Made by a program: the position numbers and the translations under genes. Below, in pieces: positions 36,813 through 46,420 of a stretch of DNA of 64,000 nt; position 1 is the first letter of the stretch; every line of letters begins with the position of its first letter. Source of the stretch: an uncultured Enterobacterales bacterium. GTDB taxonomy: Bacteria; Pseudomonadota; Gammaproteobacteria; Enterobacterales; CALYQQ01. Location: positions 46,560 to 110,559 of the forward strand of contig CALYQQ010000010.1 of the NCBI GenBank assembly GCA_945288535.1, read 5' to 3'. The notes under the pieces are model-generated. The model searched no databases, had not been told where the DNA came from, and saw only the letters and a list, made by a program, of their open reading frames with translations.

Positions 36813-37393
36813 AACATCCTCTTATATAAATAAAACATCATATACCCCATCGAGGTTAGGGACATGACGCTATATAAATGGGCTAATATATTTATCGCAT
36901 TGTAGTCCATATTAAAATCTATAACATGAACAGTGCAACACCATAATAACTATTAGCCTTTGCCTTGCACCTAAAAGGTACAAAACTATACCAAAAACGC
37001 TGTTCAGCAATCACTGAACAAAACACCCATTTACCATAGTTTATGATAAACGGGGCGGAATGATACCCTATTTTACCTACTTTTGCTACATATCAATGTA
37101 TTATTCTGTAACTAAGCATACGGGTTTAAATGGATTTAAATAGAATAGAAGAAGAGTAGACAATAAGAGTAAAATAAAATTCAATTAATCTAAAGCAATA
37201 AATATATTATTCTATAATATTACTATTTTAGTAGTATTAAATATACAACATATTATTATATTAAGTTATATTTATTTATAAAAATAAAAAAAATTAAAAT
37301 TAAATATCTAAATAAAATAAAGATAAATAAATTAATATAAAATTATATAGAATAAATTATTGTTTTTTTAAATTATATTTTTATAAATATAAA
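36813..37393 (-). promoter_or_regulatory. Promoter and leader region of the rpsP operon
   Basis: No gene is supported. A candidate -10 (TATCAT, 37060-37065) followed by a GC-rich stretch (CCGCCCCG) resembles ribosomal promoters with a stringent discriminator; no good -35 was found. Downstream are a 7-bp hairpin (37001-37020) followed within four bases by five T, and a second weak hairpin (about 36965-36983). A leader of roughly 200-250 bases with a terminator-like hairpin could allow attenuation. The hairpin is seen; the promoter and regulation are inferred. Confidence 0.4.
37001..37020 (-). terminator. Terminator-like hairpin in the rpsP leader
   Basis: TGTTCAG pairs with CTGAACA around a 6-base loop; on the minus strand GCG and then five T follow. 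It lies about 190 bases before the rpsP start and inside the presumed transcript, so it may be an attenuator or simply end an upstream transcript. Confidence 0.5.
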
Positions 37394-37422
37394 AAATACG
37401 CGCTGTTTTATAGCGCGTATTT
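37394..37422 (-). terminator. Strong hairpin terminator after the 51-codon gene
   Basis: AAATACGCGCT pairs perfectly with AGCGCGTATTT around a 7-base loop, with further T on the minus strand. It lies 48 bases after the stop of the small gene at 37471 and insulates it from the rpsP operon. Confidence 0.88.
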
Positions 37423-37470
37423 TACATCAAAAATAAATTAGTTATTTCTAATATTTATTAATTTTATTTA

Positions 37471-37626
37471 TTATTTATTTTTTGCTGCTTGTGGTCTATC
37501 TTGTTGACTACCATCTTTTTTCTTAGCAATAGGTTTTTTTGCAATGCCTACAGCACCAGGTAATGTAGTAGCAACTTTACCACCAATAACTGAATTAACT
37601 GTTGATTTTTCAATAATATTAAACAT
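37471..37626 (-). CDS. Small cationic protein, possible double-glycine peptide
   Basis: This is a 51-residue gene not matching any family I know. Support comes from an AGGG seven to eight bases before the ATG, a near-consensus promoter upstream (37765-37794) and a strong terminator just downstream. The N-terminus MFNIIEKSTVNSVIGG ends in Gly-Gly with hydrophobic residues at -4, -7, -12 and -15, the pattern of leaders cut by peptidase-containing ABC exporters; the usual Glu at -8 is absent (Thr). The remaining 35 residues carry nine basic and two acidic residues, with a neutral/hydrophobic first half and a Lys/Gln-rich tail. No exporter or immunity gene is adjacent. It could instead be a basic cytosolic protein. 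The gene is well supported; the function is unknown. Confidence 0.68.
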   Translation of the reverse strand: MFNIIEKSTVNSVIGGKVATTLPGAVGIAKKPIAKKKDGSQQDRPQAAKNK

Positions 37627-37750
37627 ATTTAATTCCCTATATATTTGTTATATCACTATAAATAAAAGCCAAATTAAAAAATTTATTTGTTAATATAAAA
37701 ATTAAATAAAATGACTAACTAAAAATTAAAACTGCCAATAAATAATATTT

Positions 37751-37796
37751 TATTGACAGATAATATTATTGTTTCTAAAAACGCTATTTGTCAATA
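37751..37796. repeat. 8-bp inverted repeat bracketing the small-gene promoter
   Basis: TATTGACA (37751-37758) and TGTCAATA (37789-37796) are perfect inverted copies 30 bases apart. One arm contains the -35 of the promoter; the other lies near the predicted start of transcription, as an operator pair might. The symmetry is seen; the regulatory role is inferred. Confidence 0.5.
37765..37794 (-). promoter_or_regulatory. Sigma-70 promoter for the 51-codon gene
   Basis: On the minus strand TTGACA (37794-37789), an 18-base spacer and AATAAT (37770-37765) match consensus at all six -35 and five of six -10 positions. It lies in the spacer after ffh, predicting a leader of about 130 bases before the ATG at 37626. 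Confidence 0.6.
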
Positions 37797-37838
37797 TATA
37801 AATTTAATAATTTATATTATTTTTATATTATTTGTTAA

Positions 37839-39200
37839 TTAACGGCCTAATATTCCCGGCGGAATCATTCCTTTCATTCCTCTTAACATTTTAGCCATTC
37901 CTCCTTTTTTCATTTGTTTCATCATTCTTTGCATATCATCAAATTGTTTAAGTAATTTATTTACGTCTTGAACATGAGTACCAGACCCTATAGCAATACG
38001 ACGCTTGCGCGAACCTTTTATTATACCCGGCTCGGTGCGCTCTTTAAGGGTCATCGAATTAATAATTGCTTCCATTTTAACTAGAATTTTATCATCCATC
38101 TGGGATTTTACTGCATCAGGTAGTTGACCCATACCAGGTAATTTGCTAAGCATATTTGTCATCCCGCCCATATTGCGCATCTGTTTTAATTGATCCAGGA
38201 AATCAGTCAAATCAAACTTATCCCCTTTTTTCAATTTGCGAGCTAGTTTTTCCGCTTTCTCTCGATCAACATTGTCTTCTAACTCCTCAATAAGAGACAA
38301 CATATCTCCCATACCAAGGATTCTTGAAGCAATACGATCTGGATAGAAGGGTTCCAAAGCATCAGTCTTTTCGCCTACGCCAAGAAATTTAATTGGCTTA
38401 CCGGTTATATGACGAATAGATAATGCAGCACCACCTCTAGCATCACCGTCAGTTTTTGTTAATATAACTCCTGTTAACGGTAATGCCTCATTAAACGCTT
38501 TAGCGGTATTTGCCGCATCTTGCCCTGTCATAGCATCTACAACAAAAAGTGTTTCAACTGGATTAATTGCAGCATGTAATTGCTTTATTTCATCCATCAT
38601 TGAACTATCAATATGTAAGCGTCCAGCTGTATCAACAATAAGGACATCATAGAATTTTAATTTTGCATGGCTTAAAGCACTATTTACAATATGAATAGGC
38701 TTTTCATTTGTATCGGATGGAAAAAAATCAACATTAATGGATTCAGCCAATGTTTGTAACTGTTTAATTGCAGCTGGGCGATAAACATCAGCCGAAACAA
38801 CTAATACTTTTTTCTTGTACTTATCTTTCAATAATCGAGCAAGCTTTCCAACACTTGTTGTTTTACCTGCGCCTTGTAAACCTGCCATTAAAATAATGGC
38901 AGGAGGTTGTGCTGCCAAATTTAATACACTATTTTCTGCGCCCATAGCAGCAGTTAATTCATCTTGAACGATTTTTACAAATTCTTGCCCTGGTGTTAGA
39001 CTTTTATTAACTTCTTGACCAACGGCTCGCTCTTTGACTTGATTGATGAAATCTCTTACTACTGGTAATGCTACGTCAGCTTCAAGTAAAGCCATACGTA
39101 CTTCTCGCAGCGTTTCTTTAATATTATCTTCTGTTAATCGACCACGACCACTGATATTACGCAGTGTTTGTGATAATCTATCTGTTAAATTTTCAAACAT
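37839..39200 (-). CDS. ffh: Signal recognition particle protein Ffh
   Basis: Ffh is the GTPase that binds 4.5S RNA and signal sequences and delivers nascent membrane proteins to FtsY. The 453 residues match the E. coli length. It has an N-terminal helical bundle, the G domain with GLQGAGKTT, DTAGR and TKTDGDARGG, and a C-terminal methionine-rich M domain (RMMKQMKKGGMAKMLRGM). As in E. coli it is divergent from corE, here a pseudogene, and upstream of rpsP on the same strand. Confidence 0.98.
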   Translation of the reverse strand: MFENLTDRLSQTLRNISGRGRLTEDNIKETLREVRMALLEADVALPVVRDFINQVKERAVGQEVNKSLTPGQEFVKIVQDELTAAMGAENSVLNLAAQPPAIILMAGLQGAGKTTSVGKLARLLKDKYKKKVLVVSADVYRPAAIKQLQTLAESINVDFFPSDTNEKPIHIVNSALSHAKLKFYDVLIVDTAGRLHIDSSMMDEIKQLHAAINPVETLFVVDAMTGQDAANTAKAFNEALPLTGVILTKTDGDARGGAALSIRHITGKPIKFLGVGEKTDALEPFYPDRIASRILGMGDMLSLIEELEDNVDREKAEKLARKLKKGDKFDLTDFLDQLKQMRNMGGMTNMLSKLPGMGQLPDAVKSQMDDKILVKMEAIINSMTLKERTEPGIIKGSRKRRIAIGSGTHVQDVNKLLKQFDDMQRMMKQMKKGGMAKMLRGMKGMIPPGILGR

Positions 39201-39393
39201 TGTTTTATGCCCAATAGCCTTACTGTCATGATATTTTCTAATTGCTCAATTATAACATGAATTGAATGACTCGCTAAACGTAGTCAATAATTTAGGAACG
39301 TCCATCATATTTAAAAACGTCTTATTGGAAGTAATACGACTAAAGATTATACTGCCTATCTCTGACTGGCATTTTTGAAATCGACTGTTCACG

Positions 39394-40177
39394 ATGAATA
39401 TAGCAGCGATATTAGCAATTATTTGTTATTTTATTAGCTTGCGCTTTATTGTGCCGAATTTTTTTAAAAAAGTATCTAGGAATCAATATAATAATTTGCT
39501 AATTATTAGTGCGTTATTCTTCCATACCGTTTCTCTTTACTTCAATGTATTTAGTGTTGGCATCGGAAAAACATTAAGTTACTTAATGTCGCGTCAATAA
39601 TTAGTTTAATCATCGGCATAATAATGACAGCCGTTGCCACCATTAATAAAGCCTGGTGACTATTACCTATTGTTTACAGTTTCGCTATTATAACTTTATT
39701 AGCATCAGCCGCTATGCCAGTCATTATTATCTACCCCTGTGAACAACATTTTGTTTTATTAATTCATATTATTACATCACATTTTGCTTATGTTATTTTA
39801 ATAATTGCCACATTATATGCTCTTCAATTAAGCTAAATTAATTTTATGCTTAGGCACAAAAAAATTAATTTAATGCAAGACATGCCACCACTAATGGAAG
39901 TAGAGCGAAAGTTATTTTATTTTACGCAATTAGGTTTTATTTTGCTTTCATTTACGCTATTTTCCGGTTTTATGTTTAAACAAGAACTTTTTAGTCCGCA
40001 AACTATTCATAAAATGATCTTATCAACACTCTCGTGGTGCATTTATACAATATTATTATGGGGCAGAGTAAAAATTGGCGTGGTAATAAGATCTTTTTAT
40101 TAAGTCTACCAGGTAGCGCGTTATTAACATTAAGTTACTTTGGTTGCCGTTTGATTCAACTAGCTGCGCATACCTAA
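39394..40177 (+). pseudogene. corE: corE (ypjD) pseudogene, cytochrome c assembly-like membrane protein
   Basis: Three reading frames together give a protein colinear with E. coli CorE/YpjD, a CcsA-like inner-membrane protein. Frame one (39394 on) gives the N-terminus. A shift at or near the A5 run 39567-39571 leads to LNVASIISLIIG, which matches the E. coli LNVGSLVSLM. That frame meets TGA at 39657 and TAA at 39834, each where E. coli has sequence, and continues through MPPLMEVERKLFYFTQLG. A second shift at the A5 run 40070-40074 leads to KNWRGNKIFLLSLPG and an end at 40177. Position next to divergent ffh matches E. coli. Two shifts and two stops make it non-functional. Confidence 0.9.
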
Positions 40178-40252
40178 TAAGTTAATTTGATAACATCCTT
40201 GTATCTTATACCCATTATTCCTGGCATTTTATGATAATAAAAAAATTATCTA

Positions 40253-41506
40253 TCAGCGACGAATTAAGTCATTACCATAACCAATCCATTTATATGTTGT
40301 TAATGCTTCCAGTCCCATTGGTCCACGTGCATGCAATTTTTGAGTACTTACAGCCACTTCGGAACCTAAACCAAATTGTGCTCCATCAGTAAAACGCGTA
40401 CTAGCGTTAATATAAACTACGGCTGAATCGACATGATTAATAAAATAATCTGCATTTTTCATCTCTTGCGTAAGAATAGCATCTGAATGTTGACTACCAT
40501 GTAGACGAATATGCGCAATTGCTTCATCAATATTGCCGACAATAGCCACATTTAAATCAAGTGATAACCATTCATCATCAAAATCACCTTGTTGTATTGG
40601 TACGACGTTAGCTGGACCTTTTTCCAGAAAACAAAAAGATGCTTTATCAGCGTGTAAAGTTACGCCTTTTTGAGCAATACGCGCAGAAAGTTGTGGTAAA
40701 AAAGTGTCTGCTATTGCACGGTGAACAAGTAATGTTTCTAAAGTATTACATGTACTTGGTCGTTGTGTTTTTGCATTTTCGATAATCGCCAGCGCTTTAT
40801 CAATATTGGCGCTTTGATCAACAAAAGTATGACAAACACCAATACCACCAGTAATGACTGGAATCGTTGATTCTTGTTTGCAAAGTTTATGTAACGCCTC
40901 GCCACCTCGTGGAATAATCATATCAATATACCGATCAAGCTTAAGCATTTTTGTCACTAATGCCCTATCTGTATTATTAATAATTTGTATAGCTTCAGCC
41001 GGTAGCTTGTGTTCTTTTAACGCTAACTGTATAACATGTCCTAACATTTGATTAGTAAATGTTGTTTCTTTTCCACCACGCATAATCGCTGCATTACCTG
41101 TTTTTAAACATAACGCAGCTATATCAATTGTCACATTAGGCCTGGCTTCATAAATCACACCAATAACGCCTAATGGTGTTCTACGTCGTTCAAGGCGTAG
41201 CCCACTATTAAGAAGACCACCATCAATAATTTGGCCGATAGGATCAACTAATTTACTTACCTGCCGAACATCATGAGCGATCACAGCTAATCGATCAATT
41301 GTTAAACGTAACCGATCAAGAATAGCATCGTTTATTCCTGACTGACGTGCATTATCAAGATCTTTCTGATTTTCATTAAGGATTTCATGCGCATTCTTTT
41401 CTAATAAATCCGCAATAGTTAATAATACTTGATTCTTTTCTGTACTACTTAATTGGGCTAATACGTAAGATGCCTGTCTGGCTGTACGCCCTATTTCTTC
41501 TAACAT
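40253..41506 (-). CDS. proA: Gamma-glutamyl phosphate reductase
   Basis: ProA reduces glutamyl-5-phosphate to the semialdehyde, the second step of proline synthesis. The 417 residues equal the E. coli length. It shows [21 protein letters not shown] in the cofactor domain, the catalytic Cys in [13 protein letters not shown] and the C-terminal [18 protein letters not shown]. It follows proB on the same strand after 101 bases. Confidence 0.97.
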   Translation of the reverse strand: MLEEIGRTARQASYVLAQLSSTEKNQVLLTIADLLEKNAHEILNENQKDLDNARQSGINDAILDRLRLTIDRLAVIAHDVRQVSKLVDPIGQIIDGGLLNSGLRLERRRTPLGVIGVIYEARPNVTIDIAALCLKTGNAAIMRGGKETTFTNQMLGHVIQLALKEHKLPAEAIQIINNTDRALVTKMLKLDRYIDMIIPRGGEALHKLCKQESTIPVITGGIGVCHTFVDQSANIDKALAIIENAKTQRPSTCNTLETLLVHRAIADTFLPQLSARIAQKGVTLHADKASFCFLEKGPANVVPIQQGDFDDEWLSLDLNVAIVGNIDEAIAHIRLHGSQHSDAILTQEMKNADYFINHVDSAVVYINASTRFTDGAQFGLGSEVAVSTQKLHARGPMGLEALTTYKWIGYGNDLIRR

Positions 41507-41607
41507 TAACTTTGGTCTCCTTAACTAAGGACAAGTATAAAATCAAACAATTTTATCCGTGCTAAATATAATAAATATTATGGAAAAGACATCGGTATAG
41601 ACAAATA

Positions 41608-42711
41608 TTATCGAATAATCATATCATCACGATGAACAGCAACAGCACCATATTCATAACCTAATATTGCACTGATTTGCTGAGAATGATGTCCAGCTAT
41701 CATTTTTATTGCATCGCTGCTATAACGACTAACACCATGTGCCAAAACCCGATCATCTAATGATAAAATCCTGACAACTTCACCACGTGAAAAATTACCT
41801 TTTACCTGTAAAATACCTTTAGGTAATAATGAGCTTCCTCGTTGTTCAATAGCAATAACAGCACCTTCATCGACAATAATATCACCTGCGGGTGGTGCAC
41901 CAAAAATCCAGCGTTTTCGGTTTTCTAATGGTATTTCTACAGCATGGAAATGTGTACCGACAGATTGATTCTCAATAACATCTTCTATTACATTAGGACG
42001 GCTACCTGCGGCAATAATAACGTCAATGCCCGCTCGACAAGCAATATCTGCCGCCTGAATTTTCGTTATCATACCCCCCGTTCCTAATCCTGAAACACTT
42101 TCCCCAGCTAATGCTCTAATTTTATCATCGATACATGTAATATCGCTTATTAATTCAGCATCTGCATGATAACGAGGATCCGCAGTAAACAAACCCGTTT
42201 GATCGGTCAATAATAATAATTTATCTGCCTCTGCTAACACTGCGGCTAATGCTGAAAGATTATCATTATCGCCTACTTTAATTTCCGCTGTTGCAACAGC
42301 ATCATTTTCGTTGATAACCGGAATAATTTGATTATCTAATAAAGCACGTAACGTATCTTGTGCATTAAGAAAGCGTTCTCGATCTTCAAGATCTGCTCGG
42401 GTTAATAGCATTTGACCTATATTAATAGCATAAATAGAAAATAGTTGTTCCCACAATTGAATTAATCTGCTTTGTCCCACAGCAGCCAGTAATTGTTTTG
42501 ACGCTATCGTTGTAGGTAAATCAGGATAGTTTAGGTGTTCACGACCCGCCGCAATTGCTCCTGAAGTAACAATGATAATTCGATGTCCATTAGCATGTAA
42601 GCGAGCGCATTGACGTACTAATTCAACAATATGTGCTTTATTTAAACAACGAGAACCAGCAGTAAGAACACTGGTCCCTAATTTAACTACAACTGTTTGA
42701 TTTTTATTCAT
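41608..42711 (-). CDS. proB: Glutamate 5-kinase
   Basis: ProB phosphorylates glutamate in the first, proline-inhibited step of proline synthesis. The 367 residues have an amino acid kinase domain ([33 protein letters not shown]) and a C-terminal PUA domain (about 275-350). With proA it forms the usual proBA pair. In E. coli phoE and crl lie between proB and frsA; here a 205-base spacer with a terminator replaces them. Confidence 0.97.
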   Translation of the reverse strand: MNKNQTVVVKLGTSVLTAGSRCLNKAHIVELVRQCARLHANGHRIIIVTSGAIAAGREHLNYPDLPTTIASKQLLAAVGQSRLIQLWEQLFSIYAINIGQMLLTRADLEDRERFLNAQDTLRALLDNQIIPVINENDAVATAEIKVGDNDNLSALAAVLAEADKLLLLTDQTGLFTADPRYHADAELISDITCIDDKIRALAGESVSGLGTGGMITKIQAADIACRAGIDVIIAAGSRPNVIEDVIENQSVGTHFHAVEIPLENRKRWIFGAPPAGDIIVDEGAVIAIEQRGSSLLPKGILQVKGNFSRGEVVRILSLDDRVLAHGVSRYSSDAIKMIAGHHSQQISAILGYEYGAVAVHRDDMIIR

Positions 42712-42850
42712 AATACTTACTCTATAAATAAATTATGATGCATCTTTGCTAAACAAAGTAATATTCTTATTGCATTATTAGTATTTAAATACCTATATCA
42801 TGGATTGATTGCCCATATCGTTAATTTCTTTTGTAATTGTTACCGAATAC

Positions 42851-42886
42851 AAAAAAATACCGAATAACTAGCATTCAGTATTTTTA
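42851..42886 (-). terminator. Terminator after frsA
   Basis: AATAC-C-GAAT pairs with ATTC-A-GTATT (one mismatch), with seven T on the minus strand immediately after and five T on the plus strand. It lies 30 bases beyond the frsA stop. Confidence 0.75.
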
Positions 42887-42916
42887 TACACAACTCAGTT
42901 AACTAGGATATTTACA

Positions 42917-44140
42917 CTATACTAATTGTTTTTTAATCCACTGAGTCATTTCAATTGCTGCTTTATGCAAAGATGCTTTGAGAGGAGATGAGGGAATTGA
43001 TAATACTTTACCTTGTTGTGAAGATGATGCTATCAACTTGGCGTCTTCTATCGGACTTAACTTATCATTCTCTATAGCAATCGCAAACATAGGTGTCATA
43101 CAACGATGGCCAAGTAATCCCTGATTTTTTAAAGAATAACTCTTTAATTCTGCTTTAAGTAACTCATCTGATACTGAAGATAAGCCAAGCCGGCTAGCTA
43201 AGACATCTTTATACATTTCTGACATACTATCAACTAAAATACCTGATGTCAGCCCGTAATGTACCATACCAGCAAAAGAAATAGCGCCACGTAATACTTT
43301 TTGCTCAAGATAAGCTAAGCGAATTGCTGCATTAGCAGCGGACTTTATCCCTAAAATAAATATATTAGACCGATCCACCCAAGGTAATACAGTAACCTGC
43401 TTTAATATTTGCTGATAAAGATAACTTGTATCAAATGAAAATTTCCATCGTGCACTATAGCCTACGCCCGGTGCATCTATTGATAATAATGCCAAGCCTG
43501 CTGGCGCAAAAAAATCATAAAATAGTCGGTGATGGTCATGTTGTAAACTATCAAGATTACTACAAAGTATAATTGTCGGGTAAGGTCCTTTCTCTACATC
43601 GGGCAAATACAGAAAGCCATTTACTTTATTATTATCAACAGTAAATTCGACTGTTCGACATTGATGAGATAATAAAATCGTTGCTTCGTTATATGTTTTA
43701 TAAGAAAAAAGCTCAATTTGGCTAGCTAAATTATCATTTTTCAAATGAGGATAGCTTGCTATGCTATAAAACATTGATGCTTTTAACCAATATTGGCTAG
43801 CTAGTAAAGGCGCTGTTTTAACGGTCTCTAATGCTTTTTTCTGCCACACTGATGCTTGTAGGGCCCATTCATAAATCCAATTGCCTTTCTTGTAACCAAT
43901 CACTGTATCAAAAACATGCTCATGCGTTCGCGAATTAGTTGATATGACTATGCGCGCTAATACTTCCGATAATTCGATAGCATTAATACCTCGCCATGCC
44001 CAAACCGCTTTATCAAAATCACGATACCAACACCTCGCATTCAGATCTTTTTTTACACCGTCTCGCTGAATTAATGTTGATGTTTCGGGACTATTTAATA
44101 CAGGTCTAAATAATGTTTCCGACAAATTTGCTTTTGACAC
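42917..44140 (-). CDS. frsA: Esterase-like protein FrsA
   Basis: FrsA is an alpha/beta-hydrolase-fold protein reported to bind unphosphorylated enzyme IIA(Glc) and favour fermentation. The 407 residues are near the E. coli length (414), with the conserved start xxKANLSETLFRPVL, the hydrolase core LLSIDAPGVGYSARW and WVDRSNIFILG, and a C-terminal helix with MTQWIKKQL. The nucleophile-elbow region reads LGIKSAANAAIRLA. The start is GTG (44138-44140) with GGAG seven bases upstream. Downstream of gpt as in E. coli. Confidence 0.94.
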   Translation of the reverse strand: MSKANLSETLFRPVLNSPETSTLIQRDGVKKDLNARCWYRDFDKAVWAWRGINAIELSEVLARIVISTNSRTHEHVFDTVIGYKKGNWIYEWALQASVWQKKALETVKTAPLLASQYWLKASMFYSIASYPHLKNDNLASQIELFSYKTYNEATILLSHQCRTVEFTVDNNKVNGFLYLPDVEKGPYPTIILCSNLDSLQHDHHRLFYDFFAPAGLALLSIDAPGVGYSARWKFSFDTSYLYQQILKQVTVLPWVDRSNIFILGIKSAANAAIRLAYLEQKVLRGAISFAGMVHYGLTSGILVDSMSEMYKDVLASRLGLSSVSDELLKAELKSYSLKNQGLLGHRCMTPMFAIAIENDKLSPIEDAKLIASSSQQGKVLSIPSSPLKASLHKAAIEMTQWIKKQLV

Positions 44141-44249
44141 ATTTTAGCTCCACATCAGTAGTACAACCCAGTCAACTAAATAATACACTTATCCTAACGA
44201 TAAGTGTTTATTTAAGAAAATCATTATAGAGATGGTAAAGTAACGAATA

Positions 44250-44714
44250 TTAATCATTACCTTCTATTAATGGTTTGATAAATACGACACCGGTATCCCA
44301 GGGCTGCTCAATCCAAGTATCTTGTGAAATATCAACCACATAATCGTCAACCAAGGGTTTACCCAAAGGTTTAGCAAAAATTGTAACGAAATGTGCTTTT
44401 GGGTACATCTCACGAATTGCTTTTGCTGTACCGCCTGTATCAACCATATCATCTATAACGATAAAACCTTCGCCATCACCTTCTGCACGTTTAAGTACTT
44501 TTAAATCTCGTTGAGAATCGTGATCGTAACTAGAGATACAAACTGTATCAACATGACGGATCCCTAGCTCACGTGCAATTATTGACGCTGGAACTAAACC
44601 ACCGCGACTGACTGCAATAATACCTTTCCATTGTGTTGCTGGTAATAGACGTTTTGCTAATTTTCGCCCTTCTACTTGCAACATATCCCAAGTAACAATA
44701 TATTTTTGACTCAT
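44250..44714 (-). CDS. gpt: Xanthine-guanine phosphoribosyltransferase
   Basis: Gpt salvages guanine and xanthine with PRPP. The 154 residues are close to the E. coli length (152), with the start [13 protein letters not shown] and the PRPP-binding motif [14 protein letters not shown]. It is divergent from pepD; the 188-base gap must hold both promoters. GGAG precedes the ATG. Confidence 0.97.
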   Translation of the reverse strand: MSQKYIVTWDMLQVEGRKLAKRLLPATQWKGIIAVSRGGLVPASIIARELGIRHVDTVCISSYDHDSQRDLKVLKRAEGDGEGFIVIDDMVDTGGTAKAIREMYPKAHFVTIFAKPLGKPLVDDYVVDISQDTWIEQPWDTGVVFIKPLIEGND

Positions 44715-44902
44715 ATGATCATACTCCGGGTGTTTGTTACCCTGGTTTTAAATAATAAGTAAAGTTTAACGAATTTGCGCAAGATTATAGAGATGCTGAG
44801 AAAGAAAAACTAGTAATTATCAATACAAAACATAATGATTAAGCTAATATGACGCTTTTATGACATTTTTTTGATTATATATTCTATATAGGAGAGCTTA
44901 TT

Positions 44903-46363
44903 GTGTCCGATATATCTCATTTATCACCAACTTCTTTATGGCGAGTTTTCGATCAAATTTGTGCGATACCTCATCCGTCTTATCATGAAGAAGCATTAGC
45001 ACAATATATAATTAAGATGGCCAAACAACATAACTTATTCGTTGAACGGGATAAAGTTGGTAACATATTGATTCGTAAACCAGCAACGCCCGGTATGGAA
45101 AACCGCCTACCTGTTATTTTACAAGCCCATTTAGATATGGTACCACAAAAAAATAGTGATACTCAGCATGATTTTACTAATGACCCAATAAAGCCTTACA
45201 TTGATGGTGAATGGGTAAAAGCACACGGAACGACATTAGGTGCTGACAATGGAATAGGCATGGCCTCAGCACTTGCTATTTTGTTTGATAATAACAGTGA
45301 ACATGGTCCATTAGAAGTTTTACTAACAATGACTGAAGAAGTAAGCATGTTAGGGGCTTTTGGTCTGCAACCTAATTGGTTACAAGGACATTTTTTAATT
45401 AACACTGATTCAGAAACAGAAGGTGAAATTTATATAGGTTGCGCTGGAGGTATCAACGTCACAATTGATATTGATATTAGTTATGAGGCTCTTCCCGCAG
45501 GTTATCAACCAATAGACATACATTTAAAAGGCCTTAAAGGTGGTCATTCGGGTGCCGATATTCATTTAGGATTAGGGAATGCAAATAAATTGATGGCGCG
45601 TCTACTAGCTAGTTATAGTGAAAAAGCCCCCTTGCGTCTCATGACAATTACAGGTGGTTCGTTACGCAATGCAATCCCTAGGGAAGCCTCAGCTGTTATT
45701 GCCGTACCACAGGATCAGGTACAACACCTACAAAATTATATTAATGACTATCTGTATACTATTCGTAATGAATTAGCATTAACAGAACCCCATCTCACAA
45801 TAGTTTCACAACCTATATATTCCTCAGATCAAGTATTCTCTCTTGATAGTCATAATAAAGTAATTAACTTATTAAATTGTTTACCCAATGGTGTTATTCG
45901 TATGAATGATGCTATTCCTGATATTGTAGAAACATCATTAAATATTGGAGTAATTAAAACTACAGAGAAACATGTCAATATTACTTGTTTAGTTCGTTCA
46001 CTTATCGATAGTGGCAAATTTTATGTTACCGACATGTTAACTTCATTAGCTAAGCTGGCAGATAGCACCATTGTTATTGATGGTGATTATCCAGGGTGGC
46101 AACCTAATCCTGATTCAGATATTTTAAAACAAGTACAACAAATTTATCATGACCTATTTAATTTAGCACCTGAGATAAAAGTTATCCATGCCGGACTAGA
46201 ATGTGGTTTATTCAAAAAACCTTATCCAATGGTAGATATGATATCTATAGGTCCTACCATTCGCAGCCCTCATTCACCTGACGAATGCGTACATATCGAT
46301 AGCGTAAATCGCTATTGGCAATTATTGACAGCACTATTACGTACTATGCCGATAAAAAAATAA
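44903..46363 (+). CDS. pepD: Cytosol non-specific dipeptidase (peptidase D)
   Basis: PepD is a zinc aminoacyl-histidine dipeptidase of family M20C. The 486 residues match the E. coli enzyme, with metal-site motifs VILQAHLDMVPQK, TLGADNGIGMA, MTEEVSMLGAFGL and a C-terminal IHAGLECGLFKK and SPDE. The start codon is GTG at 44903, set by GGAGAG six to seven bases upstream and by family alignment. It lies upstream of the convergent dinB. Confidence 0.97.
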   Translation: MSDISHLSPTSLWRVFDQICAIPHPSYHEEALAQYIIKMAKQHNLFVERDKVGNILIRKPATPGMENRLPVILQAHLDMVPQKNSDTQHDFTNDPIKPYIDGEWVKAHGTTLGADNGIGMASALAILFDNNSEHGPLEVLLTMTEEVSMLGAFGLQPNWLQGHFLINTDSETEGEIYIGCAGGINVTIDIDISYEALPAGYQPIDIHLKGLKGGHSGADIHLGLGNANKLMARLLASYSEKAPLRLMTITGGSLRNAIPREASAVIAVPQDQVQHLQNYINDYLYTIRNELALTEPHLTIVSQPIYSSDQVFSLDSHNKVINLLNCLPNGVIRMNDAIPDIVETSLNIGVIKTTEKHVNITCLVRSLIDSGKFYVTDMLTSLAKLADSTIVIDGDYPGWQPNPDSDILKQVQQIYHDLFNLAPEIKVIHAGLECGLFKKPYPMVDMISIGPTIRSPHSPDECVHIDSVNRYWQLLTALLRTMPIKK

Positions 46364-46374
46364 TACATGCTTTA

Positions 46375-46405
46375 CTCTGATACTTGACTTAATTAAGTAA
46401 CAGAG
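46375..46405. terminator. Hairpin between convergent pepD and dinB
   Basis: CTCTG-A-TACTT pairs with AAGTA-A-CAGAG (one A-A mismatch, nine-base loop). T-rich sequence follows only after eight bases on the plus side, so it may be a weak bidirectional terminator. Confidence 0.5.
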
Positions 46406-46420
46406 CGTGTTGCTTATTTT

